A stretch of 44,778 bases of DNA from Ruminococcus sp. AM22-13 (GTDB taxonomy: Bacteria; Bacillota; Clostridia; Lachnospirales; Lachnospiraceae): NCBI RefSeq assembly GCF_003471165.1, contig NZ_QRIL01000011.1:1-44778 (forward strand), in the 5' to 3' direction. A program made the translations under genes and the position numbers. The stretch's first letter is position 1. Every line of letters starts with the position of its first letter. The notes under the pieces are model-generated. The model did not search any database. It was given only the letters and a program-made list of their open reading frames with translations, and had not been told where the DNA came from. Positions 1 through 8,310 of the stretch are shown piece after piece.

Positions 1-92
1 AAAAAGGAGCCATTTTTTACCGGAAACACAAACTATTTTACACTACCATGCTCCCAGTTCCCAATTAATTTTATATCTGTAATTTACTTTCA

Positions 93-631
93 CTACTTGT
101 TCACAGTCATCTGCTGTTCCTGAACTTTTTTTATTTCTTCCAGAGGCAAGTTCAACATCTTCGAAACTTCTTCTGGAGTTTTTCCACTCATGAGAGCCCC
201 CAGAATCATTCCCTCATGACGGCCTTGCTGTATTCCTTGTTGCATTCCCTGTTGCATTCCTTGCTGTATTCCTCTTTCATAAATCATATCTCCAAATCCT
301 GTCATTTTGCTCGCCTCCTCCTGAAATGGTTCTGACCATTCTATATGTGAATATCTTTGTATTCTCTTTATATCACCAGTAAAAAGCCCTTTCAGATAAT
401 CAAATATTCCTTTTTCTTCTGTTTCTTTTCCCAGTCGGATTATAATTACTGTTAAGAGATCATAATCCTCCTCAGGTTCATCTGCTACCCCTATAATATC
501 CTTCTTCGAAAAAGAGTATTCCGTCAATGTATTCTGCAGTTTCTTTGGCACATCCTCCGCACAGATCCATATGGAATAACATTTTTCCAACTTTGAATAA
601 TCTGTAGTCTGCGTAATAGTACTTAACTGAG
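93..631 (-). pseudogene. Rpn-family PD-(D/E)XK nuclease/transposase, C-terminal fragment
   Basis: This is the C-terminal part of a recombination-promoting nuclease (Rpn / PD-(D/E)XK family transposase). The segment YSIWIC followed by a charged region, and a C-terminal tail of GMQQG/GIQQG repeats, are typical of the family. An open frame starts at a TTG at 590, but the same frame stays open upstream (reading ...ITQTTDYSKLEK) up to the edge of the IS605 element at about 632. The gene was therefore cut there rather than starting at 590. The catalytic N-terminal half (about 150 residues) is absent. Sequence on the far side of the IS (2480 onward) does not resume it, so the N-terminus was lost or the IS landed at an existing junction. 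It is probably non-functional. Confidence 0.75.
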
Positions 632-790
632 GTCAACTACCCATCACCTAAAGGTATTGGGCTTGTAACTGCCCAGTCGTAGTAACGGCTTACGCCTCCG
701 ACCTTTTACCCCAAATAGGCATTGCTGCCTAAAGTGGCGTTACATCATTGGGTGGTTGACAGCACCCTTTGTAGCAGAGTTTACTCTGTT
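632..790 (-). ncRNA. Probable omega RNA (reRNA) of TnpB
   Basis: The stretch downstream of the tnpB stop codon to the right end of the element is non-coding, structured and GC-richer. In the TnpB family the guide scaffold (omega RNA) comes from exactly this position, overlapping the tnpB 3' end and ending at the right end of the IS. The guide would then be the flanking sequence just beyond 632, here the rpn fragment. The position and hairpin are seen; the RNA itself is inferred from family knowledge. Confidence 0.6.
640..661 (-). repeat. IS605 right-end subterminal hairpin
   Basis: Imperfect palindrome with CCCA...TGGG arms around a CCTAAAGG core, 8 bases inside the probable element end. It matches the hairpin at 2434-2455. 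In this family these hairpins are bound by TnpA. Confidence 0.75.
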
Positions 791-1920
791 ACAACTGTAT
801 CAGGTACTTGGCTATCAGCAAGATAGTTTATTCCCATACGATACAGATTCATAGCTCCAATACGGTCATCATTAGACGCATAACCGCAGTTTTTGCAAGT
901 AAACAAATGTATTTTCTTATTACGATTAGACTTTTCAGTATGTCCACAAGCAGGACAGCATTGACTGGTATAACGAGGATCCACCTTTATTACAGAAGAT
1001 TGATTCTGCTTCGCTTTGTAAATCAGCTTCTGCTCAAGGTCATAAAAGGACCATGATACAGAAACATAGCGGTCTTTTGTTTTGACACGTTCTGTAGCAT
1101 TGCGAATACCAGTCAAATCTTCTAATACAAAGAGAGTATGCTTTGGATTACCGGTGGCGAGTGCCTTCGATACCTGATGGTTAATATCCTGCATCCAACG
1201 GTTTTCTCGCTGACCGATAGCTTTTAGTCTTCGTCTTGAGGATGGTGTATGTCGCATTTGAAGTTCTTTACGAAGCCTGGAATAATTAGCCCGTTTCTGT
1301 TTAATAGCTTTACCACTAACAAATCCGGACTTATGTTTGCTGTCATAAGTTGCAACAACAAAGTTAATACCTCTGTCAATACCTACAACATTACAAATAT
1401 CAGAAATATTACTTTCTTCAACCTCATAAGTAACTGGTATATGCAGATAGTATTTACCACGTTTATTTACAAGTTTGGCAGTACCAAACCTGTAAATAGA
1501 ATGGTTAAAATACTTAGACATACCCTCAGCAAAATAAGGAAGTTTCACACGACCATTAAGCGTATTGACGGAAAAGCAGTTTTGAGTTAAAGAATAATCT
1601 CTGTTCCAAACCAGGTCGTACTGAGGTTTTTTAAAAGATGGTTTTATCCATTCATTCTGATTTTCAAGAATGGACTTATATCTTGCGATAACCGTCTTAA
1701 AAACAGACTGCGCCATTTGTGATTTAAGACTAAACTTTTCTCTTAGAGCAGAGTACAAAATTTTATTGAGTGAGAACTGCTTTAGGTCATGTGTGCGGAA
1801 TACATAATCTGAAACATAATTACAGGCATCACAATAAACAGACATTGTTTTATTAAGCAAAACTTTATCTGTATCAGTTGCAGCTATCTGAACTTTTGCA
1901 GTTATAGTTATCTGTTCCAT
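781..1920 (-). CDS. tnpB: TnpB RNA-guided endonuclease of IS605
   Basis: TnpB is the RNA-guided nuclease carried by IS200/IS605 elements and the ancestor of Cas12. It cuts DNA matching the omega RNA guide and helps the element persist. The 379-aa product has the usual length. It has an N-terminal helical/WED-like region and a split RuvC domain: GIDRG with D182, LFVLEDL with E267, and the NDDRIGAMN motif with D351/D352. A zinc ribbon lies between the last two (CPAC near 322-325, CKNC at 342-345). All three acidic residues and four cysteines are present, so the protein looks active. It is divergent from tnpA, and its 3' end runs into the probable omega RNA. Confidence 0.93.
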   Translation of the reverse strand: MEQITITAKVQIAATDTDKVLLNKTMSVYCDACNYVSDYVFRTHDLKQFSLNKILYSALREKFSLKSQMAQSVFKTVIARYKSILENQNEWIKPSFKKPQYDLVWNRDYSLTQNCFSVNTLNGRVKLPYFAEGMSKYFNHSIYRFGTAKLVNKRGKYYLHIPVTYEVEESNISDICNVVGIDRGINFVVATYDSKHKSGFVSGKAIKQKRANYSRLRKELQMRHTPSSRRRLKAIGQRENRWMQDINHQVSKALATGNPKHTLFVLEDLTGIRNATERVKTKDRYVSVSWSFYDLEQKLIYKAKQNQSSVIKVDPRYTSQCCPACGHTEKSNRNKKIHLFTCKNCGYASNDDRIGAMNLYRMGINYLADSQVPDTVVTE

Positions 1921-1944
1921 AAAATGTACTCCTCTTATTGATGC

Positions 1945-1979
1945 TTCACTAATGATAGTGTATACTAATAATTAGTGAA
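1945..1979. promoter_or_regulatory. Dyad between divergent tnpA and tnpB
   Basis: A 9-bp perfect inverted repeat (TTCACTAAT at 1945-1953 and ATTAGTGAA at 1971-1979) encloses a second smaller dyad, TAGTGTATACTA (1955-1966). It lies midway between the two start codons, where both promoters must be, so it may be an operator or overlapping promoters. The symmetry is seen; the role is inferred. Confidence 0.45.
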
Positions 1980-2004
1980 TGTCAATAACTGTCAGAGGTG
2001 ATTT

Positions 2005-2409
2005 ATGGATTATAGATATAATCGTCATAACAGACGAAAATACAGTCTGAAAGTACATATAGTTCTTGTAACCAAATACCGCAAACAACTACTAAAAGGC
2101 TCTATTGCTGATGATGTGAAACAAAAGATTCTCGATATAGCTAATACTCGTGGCTACGAAATAATTGCTATGGAAACAGACAAAGACCATATACATTTTT
2201 TGTTAAGTTATGATACAACGGATAGAGTATGCGACATTGTTAAAATTGTAAAGCAGGAAACAACATACTACTTATGGCAAAAGTATAATTAGGTCTTATC
2301 AAAACAGTATTGGAAGAAAAAAATATTTTGGTCAGATGGTTATTTTGCTTGTAGCATTGGAGAAGTGTCATCAGCAACTATACAAAAATATATTGAGAGT
2401 CAGGGATAA
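2005..2409 (+). pseudogene. tnpA: IS605 TnpA transposase with in-frame amber codon
   Basis: TnpA is the Y1 HUH single-strand transposase of IS200/IS605. The start at 2005 follows GAGGTGA. The HUH motif is present (DHIHFLL). The reading frame meets TAG at 2290-2292 after 95 codons. It then continues in the same frame, with no indel needed, as VLSKQYWKKKIFWSDGYFAC... to TAA at 2407-2409, giving 134 codons, close to the family norm. The sequence after the stop holds the conserved FWSDGYF segment and the C-terminal helix QKYIESQ with the expected catalytic tyrosine. One point mutation therefore removes the nucleophile. Transposition would need amber readthrough or a TnpA supplied from another copy. 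Confidence 0.88.
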
Positions 2410-2433
2410 TAGATAACGATTTACAAGGCTCCT

Positions 2434-2455
2434 CCCACCGCCTAAAGGCAGTGGG
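2434..2455 (+). repeat. IS605 left-end subterminal hairpin
   Basis: Near-perfect hairpin (CCCACCGCC / GGCAGTGGG arms around TAAA) directly after the tnpA coding region, and partner of the hairpin at 640-661. It marks the other end of the IS. Confidence 0.75.
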
Positions 2456-2526
2456 TTTCCGCCTATGACAAACGAAAGGATTTATTTATGAAAATCTAAG
2501 CCTTACAATTCTTCCATAACATTCTC

Positions 2527-2555
2527 TTGCAAAATCGCCCTTTCCAATTTATGAT
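2527..2555 (+). promoter_or_regulatory. Sigma-A type promoter for the ArsC/Spx-like gene
   Basis: TTGCAA at 2527-2532 and TATGAT at 2550-2555 with a 17-bp spacer. The predicted start is about 70 bases before the gene. Confidence 0.55.
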
Positions 2556-2631
2556 ATATCTATCTGGAACAATAATAGAGGAAGTAATTACCTGTAAATA
2601 GTTACGATAAATCTATACGAGGAGAATGTCT

Positions 2632-2985
2632 ATGAACGTTTTAGTTTACCGCAAATGCAGTACCTGCATGAAAGCTCTGAAATGGCTGGATGAACACAAT
2701 ATCAGTTATGAAGAACGGGCTATTAAAGAAGAAAATCCTACTTACGAAGAACTGAAGAAATGGTACGCAAAAAGTGGTCTTCCACTGAAGAAATTCTTTA
2801 ATACAGGCGGAATGATCTATAAGGAAATGGGATTAAAAGATAAGTTAAAAGATATGTCTGAAGATGAGCAGCTGAAACTCCTTGCTACAGATGGAATGCT
2901 GGTGAAACGGCCTCTGGTAATCGGAGATGACTTTGTACTTACCGGATTCAGGGAGAAAGAATGGAGCGAGGCTATGCACATGTGA
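2632..2985 (+). CDS. ArsC/Spx-family thioredoxin-fold protein (arsenate reductase-like)
   Basis: Small ArsC/YffB/Spx-type protein with a thioredoxin-like fold. It has the N-terminal redox motif CSTC inside VYRKCSTCMKALKWL and the family C-terminal segment KRPLVIGDD. An ATG also lies at 2626, but the ribosome site AGGAG at 2620-2624 is correctly spaced (7 bases) only from the ATG at 2632, giving a 117-aa protein. Members reduce arsenate with a thiol, or act like Spx by binding RNA polymerase. The CxxC pair and YffB-like length do not decide between these. No arsenic genes are nearby, so an ars function is not supported by context. It has its own promoter and a weak terminator. Confidence 0.85.
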   Translation: MNVLVYRKCSTCMKALKWLDEHNISYEERAIKEENPTYEELKKWYAKSGLPLKKFFNTGGMIYKEMGLKDKLKDMSEDEQLKLLATDGMLVKRPLVIGDDFVLTGFREKEWSEAMHM

Positions 2986-3006
2986 TGTGCGCATAACCTC
3001 TTTTTT
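2974..3006 (+). terminator. Weak terminator after the ArsC/Spx-like gene
   Basis: The hairpin ATGCACAT / ATGTGCGCAT overlaps the stop codon and is followed, after 5 bases, by a run of T (3001-3006). Confidence 0.45.
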
Positions 3007-3036
3007 ATAGCTTTCTTATCAATCTTTGCCACATAA

Positions 3037-3174
3037 AACAGAACAATCAAAAACTCCAGATATGACTGGGAACTTCTGGTTGCCGAAGGTGCTATTCATG
3101 CTGTCCGGCTGAAACAGAAATCCAAAACGAAACGAAAAAAATTGCCCAAGGAAATGATGGTGGCATTTGAATAA
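3037..3174 (+). pseudogene. Remnant of an unidentified ORF at the island edge
   Basis: An open frame with no start runs from 3037 to TAA at 3172-3174, about 45 codons. It has a strongly coding-like, basic C-terminus: YDWELLVAEGAIHAVRLKQK, then KSKTKRKKLPKEMM. I do not recognise the family. It ends just before the response regulator's ribosome site. It reads like the tail of a gene whose 5' part was lost when the GC-richer regulatory/ABC block joined the sequence to its left. Confidence 0.4.
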
Positions 3175-3190
3175 CGAAGGAGTGAGATAC

Positions 3191-3868
3191 ATGGAACAAT
3201 TATTGATTATTGAAGATGATATAGGGTTGAATCAGGGTTTAAGTAAAGCATTGAAAGCAGATGACCGTCAGATTATATCCTGCCATGATCTAAAAGCGGC
3301 AAGAGAGCAATTGCTTTGCGGTAGTGTATCCCTAATCCTGTTGGATATCAATCTGCCAGATGGCAGTGGGCTTGAGCTGCTCCGGGAGGTCAAGGAAAAC
3401 ATGCCCGGAGTTCCTGTTATTCTGCTGACTGCCAATGACACCGATCTGGACATCGTAGACGGACTGGAGAGGGGCGCTGATGATTACATTACCAAGCCCT
3501 TTTCTCTTTCGGTTTTGCGGGCAAGGGTGAATACCCAACTGCGAAAGCAAGCGTCAAACCATAAAAATGTATCGATCCATATTGATCTATTTCACTTTGA
3601 CTTTGAGGCTATGACCTTTTATGTGGGAGATTCAAAAGTGGAATTGAGTAAAACAGAACAAAAATTACTGCGTCTGCTTGTTGAAAATCGTGGTCGAACC
3701 ATGACCCGTGGAGACCTTGTCGACCGGATCTGGACAGATGGCGCAGAATATGTGGATGAAAATGCTTTGTCCGTTACGATCAAGCGTCTGAGGGATAAGC
3801 TTGGTGCACAAAAGTACATTAAAACCGTCTATGGAATCGGTTATAGCTGGGTGACAAAAGATGAATAA
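3191..3868 (+). CDS. OmpR/PhoB-family response regulator
   Basis: Cytoplasmic transcription regulator of a two-component system. The N-terminal receiver domain (about residues 1-115) has the acidic pocket IIEDD, the phospho-acceptor D52 in LLDINLPDGSG and the K of ITKPF. The C-terminal winged helix (about 130-225) has the RTMTRGDLVDRIW and NALSVTIKRLRDKL segments. The start at 3191 (MEQLLIIEDD) is chosen because AAGGAG at 3177-3182 is 8 bases upstream; an in-frame TTG at 3167 has no site. It overlaps the histidine kinase gene by 8 bases. It most likely controls the ABC transporter genes that follow. Confidence 0.93.
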   Translation: MEQLLIIEDDIGLNQGLSKALKADDRQIISCHDLKAAREQLLCGSVSLILLDINLPDGSGLELLREVKENMPGVPVILLTANDTDLDIVDGLERGADDYITKPFSLSVLRARVNTQLRKQASNHKNVSIHIDLFHFDFEAMTFYVGDSKVELSKTEQKLLRLLVENRGRTMTRGDLVDRIWTDGAEYVDENALSVTIKRLRDKLGAQKYIKTVYGIGYSWVTKDE

Positions 3869-4760
3869 AACCGGCATTGTGATCATACTGCTGTGTTTTC
3901 TGGCGGTGGCAGCTGTTGTGTTATGGGAGCGGAGAAAGGCCAGAAAAACGATGGAAGAAATCGAAAAAATGCTGGACGCTGCCATGACCGGCTCCTTTTC
4001 TGAAACCAATTTTGATGAAAGCCGGCAGTCTGCTTTGGAAACAAAGTTTGCACACTATCTTTCTGCCGCAGAAGCATCTTCTCGAAATGTAGCGCAGGAA
4101 AAAGACAAAATCAAAACCTTGATTACGGACATTTCCCACCAGACGAAAACGCCGATTGCAAATCTGCTGTTATACAGCGAGCTTTTGATGGAGGAAACTC
4201 TGCCTGCATCGGCGAAGGCAAATGTGGAGGCGCTGTACAAACAATCGGAAAAGCTGCGATTTCTGATCGATTCTCTCGTAAAGCTTTCCAGACTGGAAAA
4301 CGGGATCATTTCGCTCTCCCCTCAGCAAGCAGCGCTACAGCCGCTGCTTGAAAGTGTGGTAGAACAATATACTGCCAAGGCTTCTGAAAAAGGATTGTCT
4401 TTGCAAATGCAGGATACAGATGCTTTTGCTGTATTCGACTTCAAATGGACAGCGGAAGCTCTGGCTAATATCGTAGACAACGCCATCAAATATACAGAGC
4501 ATGGCACCATTACTCTTTCTGCCGTAAGCTATGAAATGTTTGCAAGGATCGATATATCGGATACCGGTTCAGGCATCCCGGAAAGTGAGCAAGCGAAAAT
4601 ATTTGCTCGCTTTTACCGCTCAAATAGTGTGCAGAAACAAGAAGGGGTCGGCATCGGCTTATACCTTGCCCGACAGATCATATCCGGCGAGGGCGGTTAT
4701 ATCAAGGTTGCTTCCGTTCCGGGAAAAGGAAGTACGTTTTCCATATTTCTGCCGAAATAA
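3861..4760 (+). CDS. Sensor histidine kinase
   Basis: Membrane-bound kinase partner of the upstream regulator. It has a single N-terminal membrane helix (about residues 5-22, IVIILLCFLAVAAVVLW), a short linker, a HisKA dimerisation domain with phospho-acceptor H93 in DISHQTKTP, and a HATPase domain with N box EALANIVDNAIKY, G1 DTGSGIP and G2 GVGIGLYLA. At 299 aa it has no room for an extracellular sensor domain. Stimulus detection therefore probably relies on the transporter or membrane, as in other small kinases paired with ABC pumps (inference). Its start overlaps the regulator's end, implying translational coupling. Confidence 0.92.
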   Translation: MNKTGIVIILLCFLAVAAVVLWERRKARKTMEEIEKMLDAAMTGSFSETNFDESRQSALETKFAHYLSAAEASSRNVAQEKDKIKTLITDISHQTKTPIANLLLYSELLMEETLPASAKANVEALYKQSEKLRFLIDSLVKLSRLENGIISLSPQQAALQPLLESVVEQYTAKASEKGLSLQMQDTDAFAVFDFKWTAEALANIVDNAIKYTEHGTITLSAVSYEMFARIDISDTGSGIPESEQAKIFARFYRSNSVQKQEGVGIGLYLARQIISGEGGYIKVASVPGKGSTFSIFLPK

Positions 4761-4895
4761 CAACAATTCTATCAAAACTGTTAGATTTCATTTTCTGCCG
4801 GAAAGAATGTGGAAAGATTCCTATGCGATAATCTGTATGTATCAAAGGATCATTTCCTTTCATACATACAGAATTTTTCATGGAGGTACTCATTT

Positions 4896-5567
4896 ATGGA
4901 AGTTTTACAGGCAAAAAACCTGAAAAAGATTTATGGCTCCGGCAATAACGCAGTTCATGCGTTGGATGGAGTTGATTTAAGTGTAAAGAAGGGCGAATTT
5001 GTTGCAATTGTCGGCACATCCGGCTCCGGCAAATCCACGCTGCTGCACATGCTGGGCGGGCTGGATCGCCCTACAAGTGGCACGGTCATGGTGGACGAAC
5101 AGGATATTTTCTCCCTGAGGGAGGAAGCGCTGACCATCTTCCGCCGCAGGAAAATCGGCTTTGTGTTCCAAGCATATAATCTTGTTCCGGTGCTGAATGT
5201 GTATGAAAATATTGTTCTACCCATTGAGCTGGACGGTGGCAAGGTCAATAAGGATTTCGTACAGCAGATTGTACAGACACTTGGGCTGGATGATCGTCTG
5301 GATGCGCTGCCCAATCAGCTCTCAGGCGGTCAACAGCAGCGAGTAGCCATTGCCCGTGCGCTGGCGGCAGCACCCGCTATCATTCTGGCAGATGAACCCA
5401 CCGGCAATCTGGATTCCAAAACCAGCCAGGATGTATTGAGCCTTTTGAAAGTCACCAGTCAAAAGTTCGCCCAGACAATCGTAATGATCACTCACAACGA
5501 AGAAATTGCGCAGATGGCAGACCGCATTATCCGTATCGAAGATGGTCGGATCGTCTCCCAGAACTAA
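4896..5567 (+). CDS. ABC transporter ATP-binding protein (MacB/LolD/FtsE type)
   Basis: A 223-aa ATPase subunit with Walker [11 protein letters not shown]-loop [18 protein letters not shown], signature LSGGQQQR, Walker [13 protein letters not shown] and switch His in MITHNEE. The sequence class is that of ATPases paired with FtsX-type permeases. The start at 4896 is set by GGAGG at 4882-4886; an earlier frame-open ATG at 4809 lacks a site. The permease follows after 15 bases. Together they form a four-gene regulator-kinase-ATPase-permease unit, usually tied to peptide or antibiotic stress in Firmicutes. Confidence 0.93.
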   Translation: MEVLQAKNLKKIYGSGNNAVHALDGVDLSVKKGEFVAIVGTSGSGKSTLLHMLGGLDRPTSGTVMVDEQDIFSLREEALTIFRRRKIGFVFQAYNLVPVLNVYENIVLPIELDGGKVNKDFVQQIVQTLGLDDRLDALPNQLSGGQQQRVAIARALAAAPAIILADEPTGNLDSKTSQDVLSLLKVTSQKFAQTIVMITHNEEIAQMADRIIRIEDGRIVSQN

Positions 5568-5582
5568 CGGGAGGTGGCTACG

Positions 5583-8228
5583 ATGAATGTCAAAAACAGA
5601 AAATGTATTCGAAAGCTCAGCTTAAAATCTCTTTATGCGAACCGTCGCCGCAATCTGATCGCTATTTTTGCTATTGCGCTGACCACGCTGCTATTTACCT
5701 CCATGTTCACCATTGTCTTGTCGTTGAACGCCAGCTATGAAACCTACCAGTTTCGGCAGGTAGGCGGCTATGCGCATGGCACCTTTAAGGATGTTTCCCC
5801 CGAGCAGGCGGAACGCATCGCTGCCCACCCAAAGGTAAAGGCTACGGGGGCACGGAAGGTAATCGGTATCACTGCGGAGGGGGTCTTTGCCAAAATACCG
5901 GCAGAGATCAGCTACATGGATGCCAACTGCACTAAATGGAGCTATGCCACCCCTACTACCGGACGGATGCCCGAAAGCGGCAAAGAGGTAGCCATGGATA
6001 CGGCAGCGTTGCAGCTGCTTGGCGTAACGCCGGAGCTGGGCGCCGAGGTCACGGTTTCCTATTCCATTACGGACAAGGATCAAACCGCCTTTACTGTAAC
6101 AGATACCTTTACGCTGGTGGGCTATTGGGACTATGATGAACTAATGCCTGTTCATTACATCAACATCAGCCGTGATTACGCAGATGACATCGAAGCGCAG
6201 GCAGTGAAAACAGGTTTACAGCCTTTCCGCACCGATTTGAATGTCATGCTGACCTCCGGCACAAACATTCAAGGGCAGATGGAGCAGGTGGATACCGATC
6301 TTGGCTACACATGGGACAGCTATACTGATCCCAACAGCGTCCGGATCGGCGTCAACTGGGGATATACCTCATCCCAGCTGGAATCGCAGCTCGATCCAGA
6401 GCTGATGATCGCCATAGCAGCTTTTTTGCTGCTGGTGATTTTCACGGGGTATCTTATCATCTATAACATTTTTCAGATCTCTGTTGCAGGGGATATCCGG
6501 TTTTACGGACTTCTGAAAACCATTGGCACAACGCCCCGGCAGCTCAAACGCATCATTCGCCAGCAGGCACTTCTGCTTTGTCTGATCGGCATTCCGGCGG
6601 GGCTGCTGCTGGGCTACGGCATCGGCGCTGTTTTGATGCCTGTTGTCTTGCACTCCATCCAGTTGAATACAGGCATCACCACCATCAGCACTTCGCCTGT
6701 GATCTTCCTTGGTTCTATGCTGTTCGCCTTGTTGACGGTGCTTTTGTCCTGTTCCAAGCCCGGAAAAATGGCAGCCAAGGTCTCTCCGGTGGAGGCTACC
6801 AAATATACGGATGTGATGCAGACCAAGAAAAAACGGCGCAGCATCCGAGGAGCAAAGCTCCATCAGATGGCCTTTGCCAATCTGGGACGAAACAAGAAAA
6901 AGACGGTACTGGTGGTGTTGTCTCTGGCACTGTCGGTGACACTGTTCAATGCGCTGTGTGCCTTTGTGGGCGGCTTCAGCATGGAGAAGTATGTATCCGC
7001 CATGACCTGCGCCGATTTTATCGTCAGCACTCCCGACTATTTTCGTTATAACCCAGCAGATGAATTCATCACGCCAGAACAGATCGGAGAGATCGCAGCA
7101 AACACAAAGGCCAGTCTTTCCGGCACGGGATATGCTGTGCGAAAACCCGCATATCTGTGGATGACGGAGGATGCTCTGCGGCAGGACTATGCAAGGTACG
7201 AAAGCGCCGAGCAGTTGGACAGCCATATGAGCCGCATGGAGCACCGGGGCAATATGGTGATGGGAGATACCAGAATCGAGGCTCTGGATAACAGTCTGTT
7301 TGACAAGCTGCAAGTGCTCGACGGAGATATTTCTCCTATGCTGGAGCCGGACAATAACGCCATTGCCATTGCGGTTTCCTTAGATGACTACGGTAATCTG
7401 CTCAATCCTGAATACTACCCCAAGGTGGGAGACACGATCACGGCTACCTATGCGGATGATGTGAAATATATCGACAGCCGCACCGGAGAACTCCGCACCG
7501 AAGATACACCGGAGGAGTACCGTCAGAAAAAACTGTATGGAGCCAGAGATGTAGAGTACACGGTCTGCGCTTTGGTAGAACTTCCGAATTCCATGAGTTA
7601 TCGTTATAGCGGCGTTGGCTATGATGCAGTTTTGTCTGTGGACACCGCACAGAGGGACAGCGGTGGTGCAGCCATTCCGATGCTCTACCTGTTCGACACA
7701 GCGGACGAAGCGGACGAGGCCGAAGCAGAGCAATATCTATCGAAGCTCACTGCCGGTGAGTTTTCGCCCTTGATGTATGAAAGCAAGGCCACGGCTCGCT
7801 CTGAATTTGCTCAGTTCCGGCAGATGTTTCTTCTGATAGGTGGTATCCTCTGTGCTATCATCGGGCTGGTGGGACTCTTAAATTTCTTCAACGCCATGAT
7901 GACCGGTATTCTTTCCCGCCGCCGTGAATTTGCTGTGCTTCAGGCTGTAGGAATGACGAACCGGCAGCTCAAAACCATGCTGATCTACGAGGGATTGTTT
8001 TACGCAATGTCCTCCGTAGCAGTGGCCTTTATTCTGTCGCTGGCGGTGGGACCTCTTGCAGGAAAAATGCTGGGCAGTATGTTCTGGTTCTTTGAGTATC
8101 AATTCACCATTCTGCCTGTCCTGCTGACAATTCCGGTATTTCTTCTGCTGGGGTGGCTGATTCCTTGCATGATGTATGACAACGCAGCGAAATGCAGCGT
8201 TGTAGAGCAATTAAGGGATGCTCAATGA
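5583..8228 (+). CDS. FtsX-like ABC permease, two FtsX domains
   Basis: An 881-aa integral membrane permease. It has an N-terminal membrane anchor (about residues 22-45, LIAIFAIALTTLLFTSMFTI), a large extracellular region, then an FtsX domain (about 275-400) with three helices. A second anchor (VVLSLALSVTLFNALCAF) is followed by a second extracellular region and the C-terminal FtsX domain (about 750-875). This duplicated layout suits MacB-like mechanotransmission or export of lipophilic or peptide substrates rather than import. The start is at ATG 5583 with GGGAGG at 5569-5574; an in-frame GTG at 5574 lies inside the site. Base composition is clearly GC-richer than the urease and sugar genes, suggesting transfer. 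Confidence 0.9.
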   Translation: MNVKNRKCIRKLSLKSLYANRRRNLIAIFAIALTTLLFTSMFTIVLSLNASYETYQFRQVGGYAHGTFKDVSPEQAERIAAHPKVKATGARKVIGITAEGVFAKIPAEISYMDANCTKWSYATPTTGRMPESGKEVAMDTAALQLLGVTPELGAEVTVSYSITDKDQTAFTVTDTFTLVGYWDYDELMPVHYINISRDYADDIEAQAVKTGLQPFRTDLNVMLTSGTNIQGQMEQVDTDLGYTWDSYTDPNSVRIGVNWGYTSSQLESQLDPELMIAIAAFLLLVIFTGYLIIYNIFQISVAGDIRFYGLLKTIGTTPRQLKRIIRQQALLLCLIGIPAGLLLGYGIGAVLMPVVLHSIQLNTGITTISTSPVIFLGSMLFALLTVLLSCSKPGKMAAKVSPVEATKYTDVMQTKKKRRSIRGAKLHQMAFANLGRNKKKTVLVVLSLALSVTLFNALCAFVGGFSMEKYVSAMTCADFIVSTPDYFRYNPADEFITPEQIGEIAANTKASLSGTGYAVRKPAYLWMTEDALRQDYARYESAEQLDSHMSRMEHRGNMVMGDTRIEALDNSLFDKLQVLDGDISPMLEPDNNAIAIAVSLDDYGNLLNPEYYPKVGDTITATYADDVKYIDSRTGELRTEDTPEEYRQKKLYGARDVEYTVCALVELPNSMSYRYSGVGYDAVLSVDTAQRDSGGAAIPMLYLFDTADEADEAEAEQYLSKLTAGEFSPLMYESKATARSEFAQFRQMFLLIGGILCAIIGLVGLLNFFNAMMTGILSRRREFAVLQAVGMTNRQLKTMLIYEGLFYAMSSVAVAFILSLAVGPLAGKMLGSMFWFFEYQFTILPVLLTIPVFLLLGWLIPCMMYDNAAKCSVVEQLRDAQ

Positions 8229-8232
8229 TTCT

Positions 8233-8259
8233 CCGCCTGCGGCGGGTCGCCTCAGCGAC
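8233..8259 (+). repeat. Tandem short GC-rich hairpins after the permease
   Basis: CCGCC-TGC-GGCGG (8233-8245) is followed immediately by GTCGC-CTCA-GCGAC (8246-8259). There is no T-run. It may be an mRNA 3' structure or a leftover of the transferred block. Confidence 0.4.
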
Positions 8260-8279
8260 ATAATTCTATACATCAGCAC

Positions 8280-8310
8280 AAAAAATGGCGGGATTTCCCG
8301 CCATTTTTTA
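8280..8310. terminator. Bidirectional terminator between the ABC permease and ureD
   Basis: Perfect hairpin AAAAATGGCGGG-ATT-TCCCGCCATTTTT with A/T runs on both sides. It serves the permease unit on the plus strand and the end of the urease operon on the minus strand; the ureD stop codon lies in its T-run. Confidence 0.92.

Larger units (their letters stand above)
632..2475 (-). mobile_element. IS200/IS605-family insertion sequence with divergent tnpA and tnpB
   Basis: The element has divergent tnpA (+) and tnpB (-) and subterminal imperfect hairpins at both ends: 640-661 (cccatcacctaaaggtattg, then gg) and 2434-2455 (cccaccgcctaaaggcagtg, then gg). The two share the cctaaagg core and the same orientation, as expected for single-strand IS200/IS605 ends. 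The tnpB-side end is probably at 632, where the minus strand reads TTGAC. The tnpA-side end is less certain, within 2456-2480. There is no target duplication, which is normal for this family. The coordinates of the second end are an estimate. Confidence 0.85.

Noticed and set aside
230..300. Short tandem repeats encoding GMQQG/GIQQG
   Set aside because: They are the ordinary C-terminal tail of Rpn-family proteins, not a CRISPR or variable repeat array.
6369..7313. 314-codon minus-strand ORF
   Set aside because: Antisense shadow of the FtsX permease in a GC-rich region; Cys/His/Gln-rich composition unlike a real protein.
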